Positions 8,728 through 17,672 of a stretch of 64,000 nt of DNA are shown here, one piece after another. The notes below the pieces were generated by a model. The model searched no databases and was not told the origin of the DNA. It worked only from the letters and a program-made list of their open reading frames with translations. A program made the translations under genes and the position numbers. Position 1 is the stretch's first letter; every line of letters begins with the position of its first letter. Where the stretch lies: contig NZ_CP134195.1 in assembly GCF_031585635.1 (NCBI RefSeq), forward strand, positions 3,472,001 through 3,536,000, written 5' to 3'. Origin of the DNA: Paraburkholderia sp. FT54. GTDB lineage: Bacteria; Pseudomonadota; Gammaproteobacteria; Burkholderiales; Burkholderiaceae.

Positions 8728-9438
8728 ATGACGGACATCGCTGAAGCACACTCAAGCTATGCCGCGGACGACGAACGCGAAACACTCCGCCGCATCGTCG
8801 CGGGAGATCGATCGGCGTTCGAGCTGCTGATGCGTCGGCACAACCGGCGCCTGTATTGTCTGGCGCGCGCCACGCTGCGTGACGCGGCGGAAGCCGAAGA
8901 CGCGCTGCAGGCGGCGTATCTGTCAGCCTACCGATCGATCGCCCGGTTTCGTGGCGATGCCGCGCTTCTCACCTGGCTGTCCCGTCTGGTGCTAAACGAA
9001 TGCTATGGACGCCTGCGCCGCGCCGCTCGTCGTCAGAACGTGATTCCGATGGTGGACGCCAACACTCACGTCGATATCGATGCCATGATCGCGCAAGATT
9101 CCGATTCGCCAGAGAAAGCGGCCGCGCGCGCCGAGTTGCGAACATTGCTCGAACGCAAGCTGGATGAATTGCCGGAAGTCTTTCGCGTTGTGTTCGTGCT
9201 GCGTTCGGTCGAGGAAATGAGCGTCGAGGAGACCGCGCAATGTCTCGACATCCCGGAAGCGACGGTGCGTAGCCGGCATTTCCGCGCAAAGAGCCTGCTG
9301 CGCGAATCATTGGCGCACGAGATCGATCTCGCCGAGCGCGACGTCTTCGAATTCGGTGGCGCGCATTGCGACCGGGTGGTCGCCAACGTACTACGCCGGC
9401 TAGCCGACGAGGATGATCAGCCGTTCACTTCCGGTTGA
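8728..9438 (+). CDS. ECF-type RNA polymerase sigma factor
   Basis: A 236-aa sigma-70-family protein. Region 2 spans about residues 30-100 (FELLMRRHNRRLYCLARATLRDAAEAEDALQAAYL) and region 4 about 145-195 (ELPEVFRVVFVLRSVEEMSVEETAQCLDIPEATVRSRHFRAKSLL). There is no region 1.1 or 3, which marks an ECF sigma. No anti-sigma gene with a recognisable zinc-binding or TM domain follows. The C-terminal tail of about 35 residues beyond region 4 may do regulatory work. Its neighbours encode periplasmic proteins, in keeping with an envelope-stress regulon. Confidence 0.92.
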   Translation: MTDIAEAHSSYAADDERETLRRIVAGDRSAFELLMRRHNRRLYCLARATLRDAAEAEDALQAAYLSAYRSIARFRGDAALLTWLSRLVLNECYGRLRRAARRQNVIPMVDANTHVDIDAMIAQDSDSPEKAAARAELRTLLERKLDELPEVFRVVFVLRSVEEMSVEETAQCLDIPEATVRSRHFRAKSLLRESLAHEIDLAERDVFEFGGAHCDRVVANVLRRLADEDDQPFTSG

Positions 9439-9478
9439 GATGTGTTTGCAAGCCGTTGGCAGATGGGGAGAGTCGCCC

Positions 9479-9862
9479 ATGCGCTGTCGATCCAGGTCGA
9501 CCGGCCTCGTCGGCGCATTGCGCTGTGTCTGGCCAGTCGCGGCCATGCTCGCCACGTTGGCAATCTCGAGCGCCGAAGCGCGCGAGATCAAAGTCGTGTC
9601 GGGAACCTTTGGCGAGAACTGCGGCGCGTCACGAGGCAACGCGACCGCAGATCTCGCCCGCCAGTGCGACGGTTTGCAGACCTGCCGGTACGTGCTTCAC
9701 GAGTCACCTACGCGCGCTCCATCCGTGCGCTGCCGCACGGACTTCCGCGCCGAATGGTTCTGCACCGACACCGAATTCCACACCGCCGCGCTCGGCGCTA
9801 AAGCAGAGCCGGGCAGCACACTCGTGCTGAATTGCGTCGAAGAGGCCGGCGCGGGCAAATAA
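9479..9862 (+). CDS. Cysteine-rich secreted protein, possibly SUEL-lectin-like
   Basis: I use ATG 9479, with GGGGAG 8 bases upstream; it gives 127 aa with a signal peptide ending near AEA-RE. The mature part has about eight cysteines and an order that resembles galactose/rhamnose-binding SUEL lectins (IKVVSGTFGENC, then QCDGLQTCRY, then an LVLNC ending). I am not sure of that family and cannot test it here. It follows the ECF sigma gene by 40 bases and may be its target. Confidence 0.6.
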   Translation: MRCRSRSTGLVGALRCVWPVAAMLATLAISSAEAREIKVVSGTFGENCGASRGNATADLARQCDGLQTCRYVLHESPTRAPSVRCRTDFRAEWFCTDTEFHTAALGAKAEPGSTLVLNCVEEAGAGK

Positions 9863-9867
9863 GCGCC

Positions 9868-10005
9868 TTACTTCTGTGGACGAGTCCGCACGGCGTTCTG
9901 CGCCATCCACTTGATCCGCTCGCAGTCGGTCTTGACACGCGATGCGAATTCTTCCGGGGCCATGCCACCGACAGCAACAAGACGGATACCACCGGCGACA
10001 GCATT
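9868..10005 (-). pseudogene. Remnant of a TctC/Bug-family solute-binding protein (C-terminus only)
   Basis: On the minus strand about 45 codons end in a stop at 9868 and read GGIRLVAVGGMAPEEFASRV followed by a KxDxERxK-type helix. This is the usual end of tripartite tricarboxylate receptor (Bug) proteins (..TPEEFAARIKADIERWKxV..). No matching upstream part or signal peptide exists in any frame, so it looks like a leftover of a deleted gene. Confidence 0.5.
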
Positions 10006-10177
10006 CGATAGCAGTACTTCCATTTCCTTATGATCGACTCCTGATCTTCCATGGCGGCACACCTCCAATCATTCCGCAAACAGCCGCACTGGCCAGGGAT
10101 ACTCCCTACCTTTTCCGCCATTTCACACTGACCTGTCTTGATTCGACTGCAGGATGGCGGTTTCGCGCGCTATGGCA

Positions 10178-10199
10178 GTGTATTGCGTTGACAATACAC
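10178..10199. promoter_or_regulatory. Perfect inverted repeat, candidate operator
   Basis: GTGTATTG and CAATACAC form a perfect 8-bp inverted repeat around CGTTGA. The right half contains TTGACA (10188-10193), a consensus -35 hexamer, but I see no good -10 at 17 bases. The site lies 133 bases before the Ala-rich secreted protein gene, beside the Bug remnant. Confidence 0.45.
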
Positions 10200-10331
10200 G
10201 GTGTTACGCTCAGGAAAGCAGCCTTCGCGGCAGTGAGCCGCCGTTCAGCGGCAGAATCAGCAGCCATAGAACACACCGCGAAGCGCGATTGCCTACGAGA
10301 GGCGAAAAACATCGCTGCGGGAGCGACTGCG

Positions 10332-10928
10332 ATGCAAATCAAAACATATACCGTACTGACGCTATTGGTGTTTAGCAGTGCTGCTGTCGCATGGCAGCCG
10401 CTCATCTATCCAATTCGAAGTCAGAGCCCTTATCAACGCAGCATCGATGCCGCGATGTGTTACGCGACGGCGAACAAGCAGACCAAGGTCAACATCACCC
10501 GCGAACCGCAGATTCCACCGCGCAAGCCGGCTGCCACCAAAACTTCGTCGACCGGCGCGCCGTCGCGGCCGCCATTGCCACCTAGCACCTTTTCGTCCGC
10601 GCCGATCGGCGCGAGCATGCCGGCCGCCGCCGCCGAGCCGGGCGCGAGCGCGCCCGCGGCGACCACGGCGGCAACGGTGAAGGGCGCTTCGGCGACCACG
10701 GCGGCGAGCGCGCCGCCGGCAGGCACCACGACCACCGCCGCCACGGCGGCATCGGCGACGAGCGCGGGTAACGCTGCCTCGGAAACGGCGGCAGCGAGTG
10801 CGGCACAGATGGCTGCGGCATCCAGCGTGAAGCTGCCGCCTCTGCCGGCGCCCGAGCCGCCGATGACACAGTATTGGGCCGCCTATGGCGCGTGCATGCA
10901 AGCGCGGGGTTACGTCGTCGCACAGTAA
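10332..10928 (+). CDS. Secreted Ala/Pro/Thr-rich protein of unknown function
   Basis: I take ATG 10332 (198 aa) because a signal peptide (MQIKTYTVLTLLVFSSAAVA) begins there. The first 45 mature residues and the last 20 (YWAAYGACMQARGYVV) are ordered and each contains a cysteine. Between them lies a low-complexity linker of about 110 residues made of Ala, Thr, Pro and Ser. The C-terminal AxYxxCMxxRGY motif recalls short motifs in small envelope proteins of proteobacteria. The linker suggests a surface or periplasm-spanning protein. Confidence 0.7.
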   Translation: MQIKTYTVLTLLVFSSAAVAWQPLIYPIRSQSPYQRSIDAAMCYATANKQTKVNITREPQIPPRKPAATKTSSTGAPSRPPLPPSTFSSAPIGASMPAAAAEPGASAPAATTAATVKGASATTAASAPPAGTTTTAATAASATSAGNAASETAAASAAQMAAASSVKLPPLPAPEPPMTQYWAAYGACMQARGYVVAQ

Positions 10929-11009
10929 CCCCGCTTGCAAGCCTCGTTACGGTGCCTGATTTTTTTCTGATTGTGGCGCCGGCATTCGACGCCCCTTTGC
11001 GACACGGCG

Positions 11010-12137
11010 ATGCTTAGCGACTTTACTTCCGATCAGCAGGATTCCTCCCGATGCGGGCACTGCGGTGTCCCGCTAGCCGGTCGCTTCGCGCCCTGTCCAT
11101 CGTGCCATCGGCGTCCGGTCGATTCGCTCGGCGCACGCCCGGCGCCCTCGTTCAAAGTTCCGCTGAACGATCCGCTCGACGATCCGCAGCCGCTAGTCGA
11201 TAGCCGTCTGCCGGTACGCAAGATCTGGAACCCGTCTTCGCGCGCGCTGGTCAATCCTTACGAGTTCGTCGAGGAGCCAACGGTCGCCGTGCCCACCTAT
11301 CAGCGACTGCGTCAGCCCCTCGTGCTGGGCGCGTCGGTGCTGGTGGTGACCTCCGCGGTGTATCTGGGGTTCATTCATAGCAATGACTCGAAGGTCGGCA
11401 CGCCTATCGAGGTTTCCGGCAAGGTGCAGACACAACATGTCGCGCCGCTCGCCGTGATTCCGCGGGAGCCCACGGCCACCGTCGTGCCGCGGCCCACGGC
11501 TGCCGCCTCACAGAAACCTGCGGCTGTCGTCGCCCAGAAACCCGCTGCCGCTACGCCCGCCGCCGCACCAAAGCCCGCGGCCACCGTGGCCGCGCAGCGC
11601 GCCACCACCGTCGCCGCCCTGCGATCCGCACCCGTGCGTTCGCCGCAGATTCCGCCACCGACCGCTTCGCCACCGCTTCCACGCCGCGTCGCATCCGTTG
11701 GACCCGAGGCGAAGCGCAATCCAGGCAGCCAGCCAGGCAACCCGCCGGATAAACCGCGCGCCGATGTGTCGCGAAATGTCAAAGCCGCGCGAGCCAATCT
11801 GCAGCAGAACAACCTGTCAGCGACCAAAGCACGCCTCGCGGCGGCCATCGCAGCACAACCGGATAATCGCGACGCGTTGAACATGCGCTCGACGGTAAAC
11901 GCGCGCGAACAGCAGCGCGACGCTCTACTGAGCCTCGCGCGAGGCTGCGGATATATCGCGCGATGGACATGCGTCTCGCACAACGCCGGCACTGCGCTGC
12001 AGATCGATTCGAGCAGCAAGGAAGCACAGCGTCTCGTGACGCTTGCGCAGCGCGAAACGGAACTCCAGATGCCGCCGCCCGCGGAGCCCGCACCCGAGCC
12101 GCCGCCCGACACGCGCGACCTGACCAGCCATCATTGA
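11010..12137 (+). CDS. Zinc-ribbon, single-TM, TPR-like protein of unknown function
   Basis: The start at ATG 11010 gives 375 aa. An N-terminal zinc ribbon has two Cys-x2-Cys pairs (CGHC at about 16-19, CPSC at about 30-33). One membrane helix follows at about 105-122 (LVLGASVLVVTSAVYLGFI). A 110-residue Ala/Pro/Lys-rich linker leads to a helical C-terminal domain (about 255-350) with TPR-like spacing (ARANLQQNNLSATKARL...), ending in a Pro-rich tail. It looks like a cytoplasmic sensor ribbon joined to a periplasmic scaffold domain. I know no characterised homologue. Confidence 0.72.
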   Translation: MLSDFTSDQQDSSRCGHCGVPLAGRFAPCPSCHRRPVDSLGARPAPSFKVPLNDPLDDPQPLVDSRLPVRKIWNPSSRALVNPYEFVEEPTVAVPTYQRLRQPLVLGASVLVVTSAVYLGFIHSNDSKVGTPIEVSGKVQTQHVAPLAVIPREPTATVVPRPTAAASQKPAAVVAQKPAAATPAAAPKPAATVAAQRATTVAALRSAPVRSPQIPPPTASPPLPRRVASVGPEAKRNPGSQPGNPPDKPRADVSRNVKAARANLQQNNLSATKARLAAAIAAQPDNRDALNMRSTVNAREQQRDALLSLARGCGYIARWTCVSHNAGTALQIDSSSKEAQRLVTLAQRETELQMPPPAEPAPEPPPDTRDLTSHH

Positions 12138-12200
12138 TGCCAGCGTCCGCTTCGAGCGGTCCATTGACAGAGGGACACGAGAGCAGGTGTGCACTGCGCC

Positions 12201-13277
12201 TTAGCGCGCCGACACCGCCAGACTCACCTGACGCGCGATCGCGCGATAGCGGTCAGCGGTATCTCTAAGCGTCAAGCCGACCAGCGAGCGCTCCGCCCGC
12301 GCTTGCCCTAATGCAACGATCACCGCCTCAGCATAGCACTGCACATTGCCGGTATCGACCAGTTGCACACCCGGAAATCCGCTCGCGAAAGCGAAGGCCG
12401 GAATCTTGCTCGCCACGATCGGCACGCCGGAAGCCAGCGCCTCGAGAAAAGCCACGCTGTGCGCCTCGGATTGCGACGGCATGACGAACACGTTCGACTC
12501 CGACAGCACAGTGGCGACATCGGTGCGCGGACCCGCCACCGCGACGCGCTCGGCGATGCCCAGCGTCTTCGCCAGCGCGATAACCGCGCGCTGATAGTCA
12601 GGATCTTCGATCACGCCGTACAACACGAGCCGCGCCTCTTTCTCCTGCTTGAGTACTTCGCTGAAGGCCCGCACCGTCAGCAGTTGATTCTTCACTGCCG
12701 CGTACCGGCCGATCTGCACCACCTGCGGCGCGCGGCCCTCGCGTTCCACGCCGTCGGTGAACGCGAAGCGCGCGAGGTCCACGCCGTTCGGCACGACGGT
12801 CATCGAAGGGTGCGGCCCGATGGCCTGCACGTAGTCCGTCACGCCCTGCTCCGAAACACTGATCACCATCCTGGCACGTCCCGACAGGACATGTTCGACG
12901 CGCCTGAACAGCGGCCGCTCGAAGTCGTTGGTCGCCGAATGCATGACGTAGACCACCGGCACGCGCAGCGGCAACGCGCGCGCGTAAAACGACGGAATGG
13001 TCGCGTGCGCGAAGATCACATCGGGATGAAACCGCCGCACGGCGCCGAACAGATGGCACAACTTGACGAACGGACGATGACGCCGCTCGGGAAAGAAGCA
13101 TTGCACACCGTGGCTTTCCAGGCCGTTCCGCAAGGGCGCGAAATCCTCATGCGGCGGCAACAGCGAAGCCACGCACACCGCCATGCCCTCGGCACACTGA
13201 TCGAGCGCAAGGTCCTTGGCCAGGACTTCAGCTCCCGACAGACGCGGCGCAAGAACCAGGTGAAAAACGCGCATCAT
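12201..13277 (-). CDS. Glycosyltransferase family 4 (EPS cluster)
   Basis: The start at ATG 13277 overlaps the flippase stop (TGA at 13274-13276), so the two are coupled; 358 aa. It is a GT-B retaining enzyme: the N-terminal Rossmann half begins with an APRLSGAEVLAKDLA donor/acceptor loop, and the C-terminal half has VVQIGRYAAVKNQLLTVRAF and the EALASGVPIVASK nucleotide-sugar motif (E-x7-E region, about 275-290). It is a clear paralogue of the enzyme at 45388-46473 (same opening APRLSGAEVLxK and ending TLRDTADRY), although the two lie at opposite ends of the locus. It should add one sugar to the lipid-linked repeat unit. Confidence 0.9.
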   Translation of the reverse strand: MMRVFHLVLAPRLSGAEVLAKDLALDQCAEGMAVCVASLLPPHEDFAPLRNGLESHGVQCFFPERRHRPFVKLCHLFGAVRRFHPDVIFAHATIPSFYARALPLRVPVVYVMHSATNDFERPLFRRVEHVLSGRARMVISVSEQGVTDYVQAIGPHPSMTVVPNGVDLARFAFTDGVEREGRAPQVVQIGRYAAVKNQLLTVRAFSEVLKQEKEARLVLYGVIEDPDYQRAVIALAKTLGIAERVAVAGPRTDVATVLSESNVFVMPSQSEAHSVAFLEALASGVPIVASKIPAFAFASGFPGVQLVDTGNVQCYAEAVIVALGQARAERSLVGLTLRDTADRYRAIARQVSLAVSAR

Positions 13278-14611
13278 GGCGTCCTTGCCATCAATGTCCT
13301 GAACAGCATCCACGCGGCGGCGCAGCCAAGGCCGAGCGTCATGGACCAGGCAATGCCTGTCACGCCCCACCAGTGAACGGCTGGAGGCGCGCTCAGCAGC
13401 AGCACCACGACCTGGATCGCCGACGCATGCACGGTCGCCTTCGCGTCGCCCACCGCGCGCAAATAAGCCACGAGCACCGCGATCAACGCGCCGATCGCCA
13501 TATTGATCACGAGGATTCTGAAGAGCGGCACCGCCGGCAGCCACGCCGCGCCGAGAATCAGCGAAAAGAGCGGCTCGGCGATCAGCCGCAGCACCGCGAC
13601 GAAAGCCGCGAGCCCGATGGCGATCACCAGCAGATAGATCTTGATGATGCGCGACGCCGACTGCGGACTGCGGCGATGGTGCGCCGCGAAGGTCGGAAAG
13701 AGGTATTGCGACATGGCGATCGCGGCGTCGGCGAGCAGCATCTGCGCGAGCCGCGACGACATCTGATAGCTGCCCAGTTGCGCCGGTCCGAGCAGCTTGC
13801 CGACCACGACCTTATCGAACTGGTTGAGCAGCAGGTTGATCACGCTGCTGGCCCAGATCCAGCGGCTGAAGCCGACATAGTGGCCGATGCCCGACCACAC
13901 GGCGCGGATCGGCGGACGCGGTTTCATGGTCGCCCAGGTCAGCGTGCTTTTCAGGCTTTCGCCGGCCACGAGGCCGATCAGCACCGAGGACGCGCCGGCG
14001 CCGAAGTACGCGAGCGCGAGTCCGACCGTGCAATCGACGAACGACGCCGCGACCTCCACGCCGGCAATGTGCTGGAAGCGCCGCTCGCGCTGCACCACGT
14101 AATAAGCGGGTGACGCCAGACCGCGCAGCAACGGCAGCAGCGCCGCGAGCTGGATCAGGATCAGTGAGCCGTCCAGATGGAACTGGCTGCTCAGCACCGG
14201 GGCGAGCGCGACCAGCAGCAGCGAGATGAGCACGCCTCGCGCCGTCAACGTCGTCCACACCGCGCCGAGTTGCGAGCGCGATGGCGGATGCTCACCTTGA
14301 ATGACCGCTTGCGCGAGGCCGGTGTCGGACAGCGCTTCGGCAATCGCCACCGCGAGCAGAGCCACGCTCACGCTGCCGATTGCCGCCGGCCCGAGCATCC
14401 TGCCAATCGCAAGAAATTTGATCGCCACAAGTCCACGCACGGCGAACTGCTGTAGCAGGACCCACGTCGCCGCACTCGCGCCGAAGCTGCCCGCTATCGA
14501 GAACGCCGGAAGCCTGATCGCCCGCAAGCTGTCTCTCCGTCGAATCGCAGCGCCGGTGAATCGGCCACGAACAGCGATTTTCACGCATCGCTGCGAACGC
14601 CGCCGGCGCAT
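13274..14611 (-). CDS. wzx: Wzx-type polysaccharide flippase (MOP superfamily)
   Basis: This 445-aa protein is almost entirely hydrophobic, with 12 or more predicted helices. The N-terminal helices carry the PST/Wzx pattern (FAVRGLVAIKFLAIGRMLGPAAIGSVSVA; ALSDTGLAQAVIQ). It would translocate the undecaprenyl-linked repeat unit to the periplasm for polymerisation by the Wzy-like protein at 17673. It is followed directly by a glycosyltransferase gene. The first 25 basic residues may be upstream of the true start. Confidence 0.88.
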   Translation of the reverse strand: MRRRRSQRCVKIAVRGRFTGAAIRRRDSLRAIRLPAFSIAGSFGASAATWVLLQQFAVRGLVAIKFLAIGRMLGPAAIGSVSVALLAVAIAEALSDTGLAQAVIQGEHPPSRSQLGAVWTTLTARGVLISLLLVALAPVLSSQFHLDGSLILIQLAALLPLLRGLASPAYYVVQRERRFQHIAGVEVAASFVDCTVGLALAYFGAGASSVLIGLVAGESLKSTLTWATMKPRPPIRAVWSGIGHYVGFSRWIWASSVINLLLNQFDKVVVGKLLGPAQLGSYQMSSRLAQMLLADAAIAMSQYLFPTFAAHHRRSPQSASRIIKIYLLVIAIGLAAFVAVLRLIAEPLFSLILGAAWLPAVPLFRILVINMAIGALIAVLVAYLRAVGDAKATVHASAIQVVVLLLSAPPAVHWWGVTGIAWSMTLGLGCAAAWMLFRTLMARTP

Positions 14612-14869
14612 AATTAGTTAGGTTGCACCAGCAAGCTGGCGGAGTTTTTCAACGAATTCCATGCACGACCATACCGCGAGAGAATCGCCTACAACCGCCA
14701 TCAGCTAGGCCGGTTCAGCCGAAGCCGACGCCCCCTAGTACGCTGAGCCACAAAGCGGGTCAAATTGGTGGTTCCACGGATTCCGGCGGTGCTAACGTTG
14801 CTCAGCTAGCGCCATGCCCGAACGGGCGCCCGGGCACTTTTTTCCGCAACGCAAACGGCTACCGACGCG

Positions 14870-16060
14870 ATGGAACAAGACTACATCCTGATTGTGGAAC
14901 CGAATCTCACCGGCCACCGCTGGCGATATGTCGAGTGGACCATGCAGGCCTGCGCGGAAGCCGGCTATCCGTGCATGCTCGTGACCGAATGCGCCAACGA
15001 AGACCACCGGCTCGCGCGGCAGATCACCGCCGCCAACCGCCCCGACCAGCAGATCGCCTTTGTCGATCCCGAGGAGCAGCCCCGCGGCCTGCGGCGCGAT
15101 CCTAACGAATACTGGCGCTTTCACCGCTATTTCAAGCGCGTGTACTCGATCATCAGCCGCATGCAGTCGATCCGCCTCGTGGTCGTGCCCTACGTCGATT
15201 ACTTCTTCTATTCGCTGCCGTTTCTCGGCTCGCCTTTCGGCAAGACACCATGGATTGGCATCACGATGCGCTCGACGTTCCATCATCACAAGGTCGGGAT
15301 CAAGGCGCCTGATCGTCCCGTTGTCAATGCGATCAAGTCGCTGCTCTTCAAGCGCGCGATCCGGACCACCGGCCTGCGCACGCTGCTGACCATCGACCCC
15401 ACATTGCCGGAATGGTCGGCGCGCAATGCGTCGAAGCACAGCGCGGCCATCGCCTACGTAGCCGACCCTTTCCCCGATGAACACGCGGAAAACCCCGTGC
15501 TGGCGCGCGAACGTCTGGGGCTCAATCCCGAGCAGCGCTATCTGCTGGTGTACGGCGCGATCACGGAACGCAAGGGCATCTACGAACTGGTCCATGCGCT
15601 GACGCGCCTCGAACATGCACCCACGCTGATCGTCGCCGGCGAGCAGGACACAGGCACGCGTCATTTCATGCGCAATCACGTACGCAGCCTCAAGCCCGCG
15701 CCGCTGGTGCTCGACGCCTTCATTTCCAACGATATGGAGCGCGATCTGTTCTCCGCGTGCGATGCGGTCTGGCTCGGCTATAAGGGGCATTACGGCATGA
15801 GCGGCGTGCTGGTGCAGGCGTATCGTTTCGGCAAGCCAGTGATTGCGACGGAAGACGGTTTGATCGGCTGGTTCAGCCGGCGTTGCGAGTTGGGGCCGAT
15901 TTTGAGCGACCTGAGTTCCGCGTCGATCGGCCGTGCAATCACCGAGACCATGACCTCGTGGCCGCACGCGCCCGAAGGCGTGCCGTCCGCTCGCGAAGAT
16001 CTGTTGTCACGGCATACGCTCGGCCAGTTCAAGCAGACCTTGCTGCAGCAGATGGCTTGA
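14870..16060 (+). CDS. Glycosyltransferase, GT-B fold (family 4-like)
   Basis: A 396-aa protein beginning with ILIVEPNLTGHRWRYVEW, a 'TGHR' opening seen in EPS glycosyltransferases. The C-terminal half has LLVYGAITERKGIYELVHAL and a GYKGHYGMSGVLVQAYRFGKPVIA segment corresponding to the nucleotide-sugar site of GT4 enzymes. It is monocistronic, divergent from wzx and convergent with the acyltransferase. Donor and acceptor cannot be assigned. The 258-base region upstream has a short GC hairpin near 14815 followed by T6, a possible attenuator, but I give it little weight. Confidence 0.85.
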   Translation: MEQDYILIVEPNLTGHRWRYVEWTMQACAEAGYPCMLVTECANEDHRLARQITAANRPDQQIAFVDPEEQPRGLRRDPNEYWRFHRYFKRVYSIISRMQSIRLVVVPYVDYFFYSLPFLGSPFGKTPWIGITMRSTFHHHKVGIKAPDRPVVNAIKSLLFKRAIRTTGLRTLLTIDPTLPEWSARNASKHSAAIAYVADPFPDEHAENPVLARERLGLNPEQRYLLVYGAITERKGIYELVHALTRLEHAPTLIVAGEQDTGTRHFMRNHVRSLKPAPLVLDAFISNDMERDLFSACDAVWLGYKGHYGMSGVLVQAYRFGKPVIATEDGLIGWFSRRCELGPILSDLSSASIGRAITETMTSWPHAPEGVPSAREDLLSRHTLGQFKQTLLQQMA

Positions 16061-16078
16061 TTCCGTAGCGGGCTCTTC

Positions 16079-16117
16079 AAAAAACACGAGGCGTCCATCC
16101 GTTCGATGGACGCCTCG
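16079..16117 (-). terminator. Strong intrinsic terminator between convergent genes
   Basis: A perfect 13-bp stem (16087-16099 with 16105-16117, loop CGTTC) lies 19 bases past the + strand glycosyltransferase stop. On the minus strand it is followed by a T-run (A-run 16079-16084 on +), so it best terminates the acyltransferase transcript and probably blocks read-through from both sides. Confidence 0.85.
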
Positions 16118-16176
16118 TCACATGTAGCGTCGGTTATTGACCGGCTGCCGTGGCAGCCGGCCTTATGCTTGCGTGC

Positions 16177-17331
16177 TCAGGACAACTGGCCACCGGCGGC
16201 GGCAGCGGGCACTTCCTCGCGCACCGAACTGCTGCGCTTTTCGGGGAACAGCGCATTGCGCATCAGCAGGAACGGATACTCGATCGCACGCGTGGTCACA
16301 TAGCCAATCGCGATCGCGATCGCAAACTGCGCCGCGAGCGCGACGACCCAAATGAGACTCGGCGCGAGACCCAGCGCGGTCGCCTTCCGGATCAGCATGT
16401 CGCCGGGTGCGAGCGCGAGCGAATGCCACAAGTAAATACCGTACGAATAGAGACCGATCCAGGCCACGCCGCGATAAATCCACGACGTACGCAGCGAGCC
16501 GGAGTACTCGAGCACCAGCACGATCAGCGCGGCGAATCCGAGCGCCTGAATCGTGTAGCCGATGCTTTCATCCAGCGCGAGGTTCTTGGTGGCGAAGGCG
16601 AGCCATGCGCAGAGCAGGACGACGCTGAAGATCAGCAGCCACTTGCGCTTGGCGAGCTGATGGTAGACGCCGGGTTTCATCCAGTAGATCGCGGAAAGAA
16701 TCACGCCCACCAGCAAACTGTCGATACGGTATTGCGTGTAAGCAAACGCCCCATCGAGATTGCCGCCCGCCACGGCGAAGCAGCGCGCCGTGAGCACCAC
16801 CGCGCAGATGCCGGTCAGCACGCCGACGATCGTCCATGCACCGAGACGCCAGCGCGCGAACATCAACAGAAGCGCCGGCAGCACCAGATAAAAGTGTTCC
16901 TCGACCGCCAGGCTCCAGGTCTGGGTAATCGACGTGCCCAGATAGTTCTGCAGGTGCGTCAGGTTCTGGACCAGGAAGGTATTCCACGGGTGACGCCCGG
17001 CCAGCACATGGAAGACGATCAGCACGTAATACGCGGGCCAGATGCGGAAAATCCGCCGGATGATAAAGCGTCTTGCGTCGACGTGGCCGGTTTCGGCGTA
17101 CTGTCGGAGCAGCAGGCCGCCGACCAGAAAACCGCTCAGCGTGAAGAACAGGTTCACGCCTTCGCGGCCGAAATTCTTCAGCGGGTACTCAATAATCTGG
17201 ATGAGGTAATTGCCGGTATGAACAGCATGAAAGTGAAAGCCCATCACCGCGATGATCGCGATGCCGCGGACGAAGTCGAGCTCGATCGCCCGTCCGGCCT
17301 TTGCGGGTCCCGCCCCGCCGAATAATTTCAT
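16177..17331 (-). CDS. Acyltransferase-3 family membrane protein (OafA/ExoZ-like)
   Basis: A 384-aa protein with about ten membrane helices. It carries the family hallmarks: an N-terminal LDFVRGIAIIAVMGFHFHAVH with the catalytic-type His, FFTLSGFLVGGLLLRQ, RRIFRIWPAYYVL and LTHLQNYLG..TWSLAVEEHFYLVLPALL. Such proteins transfer acetyl or other acyl groups onto polysaccharide precursors at the inner membrane. With the WcaF-like enzyme at 22446 it suggests an O-acylated EPS. A dispersed hairpin repeat sits in its leader (17345-17391). Confidence 0.92.
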   Translation of the reverse strand: MKLFGGAGPAKAGRAIELDFVRGIAIIAVMGFHFHAVHTGNYLIQIIEYPLKNFGREGVNLFFTLSGFLVGGLLLRQYAETGHVDARRFIIRRIFRIWPAYYVLIVFHVLAGRHPWNTFLVQNLTHLQNYLGTSITQTWSLAVEEHFYLVLPALLLMFARWRLGAWTIVGVLTGICAVVLTARCFAVAGGNLDGAFAYTQYRIDSLLVGVILSAIYWMKPGVYHQLAKRKWLLIFSVVLLCAWLAFATKNLALDESIGYTIQALGFAALIVLVLEYSGSLRTSWIYRGVAWIGLYSYGIYLWHSLALAPGDMLIRKATALGLAPSLIWVVALAAQFAIAIAIGYVTTRAIEYPFLLMRNALFPEKRSSSVREEVPAAAAGGQLS

Positions 17332-17344
17332 GTTGTTCTCCCCC

Positions 17345-17391
17345 TATCGACCAGAGTTGGCGCTTTAGCGCCTGAATCTGGCCCCATGCAA
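17345..17391 (-). repeat. Dispersed hairpin repeat in acyltransferase leader (diverged copy)
   Basis: The segment contains a GGCGC-TTTA-GCGCC hairpin flanked by AGAGTT and by GGCCCCATGCAA. Its plan matches the three copies at 51284-51431 before the MFS gene. It lies about 14-60 bases upstream of the acyltransferase start, in the transcribed leader. The rest of the 341-base gap to the polymerase gene shows nothing else recognisable. Confidence 0.6.
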
Positions 17392-17672
17392 GATGGTGGC
17401 TATCGTCTCTCTCGCGGGCGCGCGGCCCTTTTTGCATCTTCGGTGCGGGCAAGCGTGCGTGCGCGCCAACTTCAAGGCATTGGACGACAACATGAGCAAG
17501 TGTGCGCGCGTCTTGCAGAGCTTACGCTTTCCGCTGCCGCCAGAACCCAGGCAATGTTCGACGAATGCGGCCCAGCCAACTAACAGGCGTGCAGATTCCT
17601 TCAAAATAACCCGATGCGAGACCGTCCGCTATAGACCGACGGCGAAACGACGGCGACGGGGAGGAATCGGTA

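Noticed and set aside
14815..14845. Attenuator or terminator before the glycosyltransferase at 14870
   Set aside because: The stem is only about 5 bp; the T-run alone is not enough.
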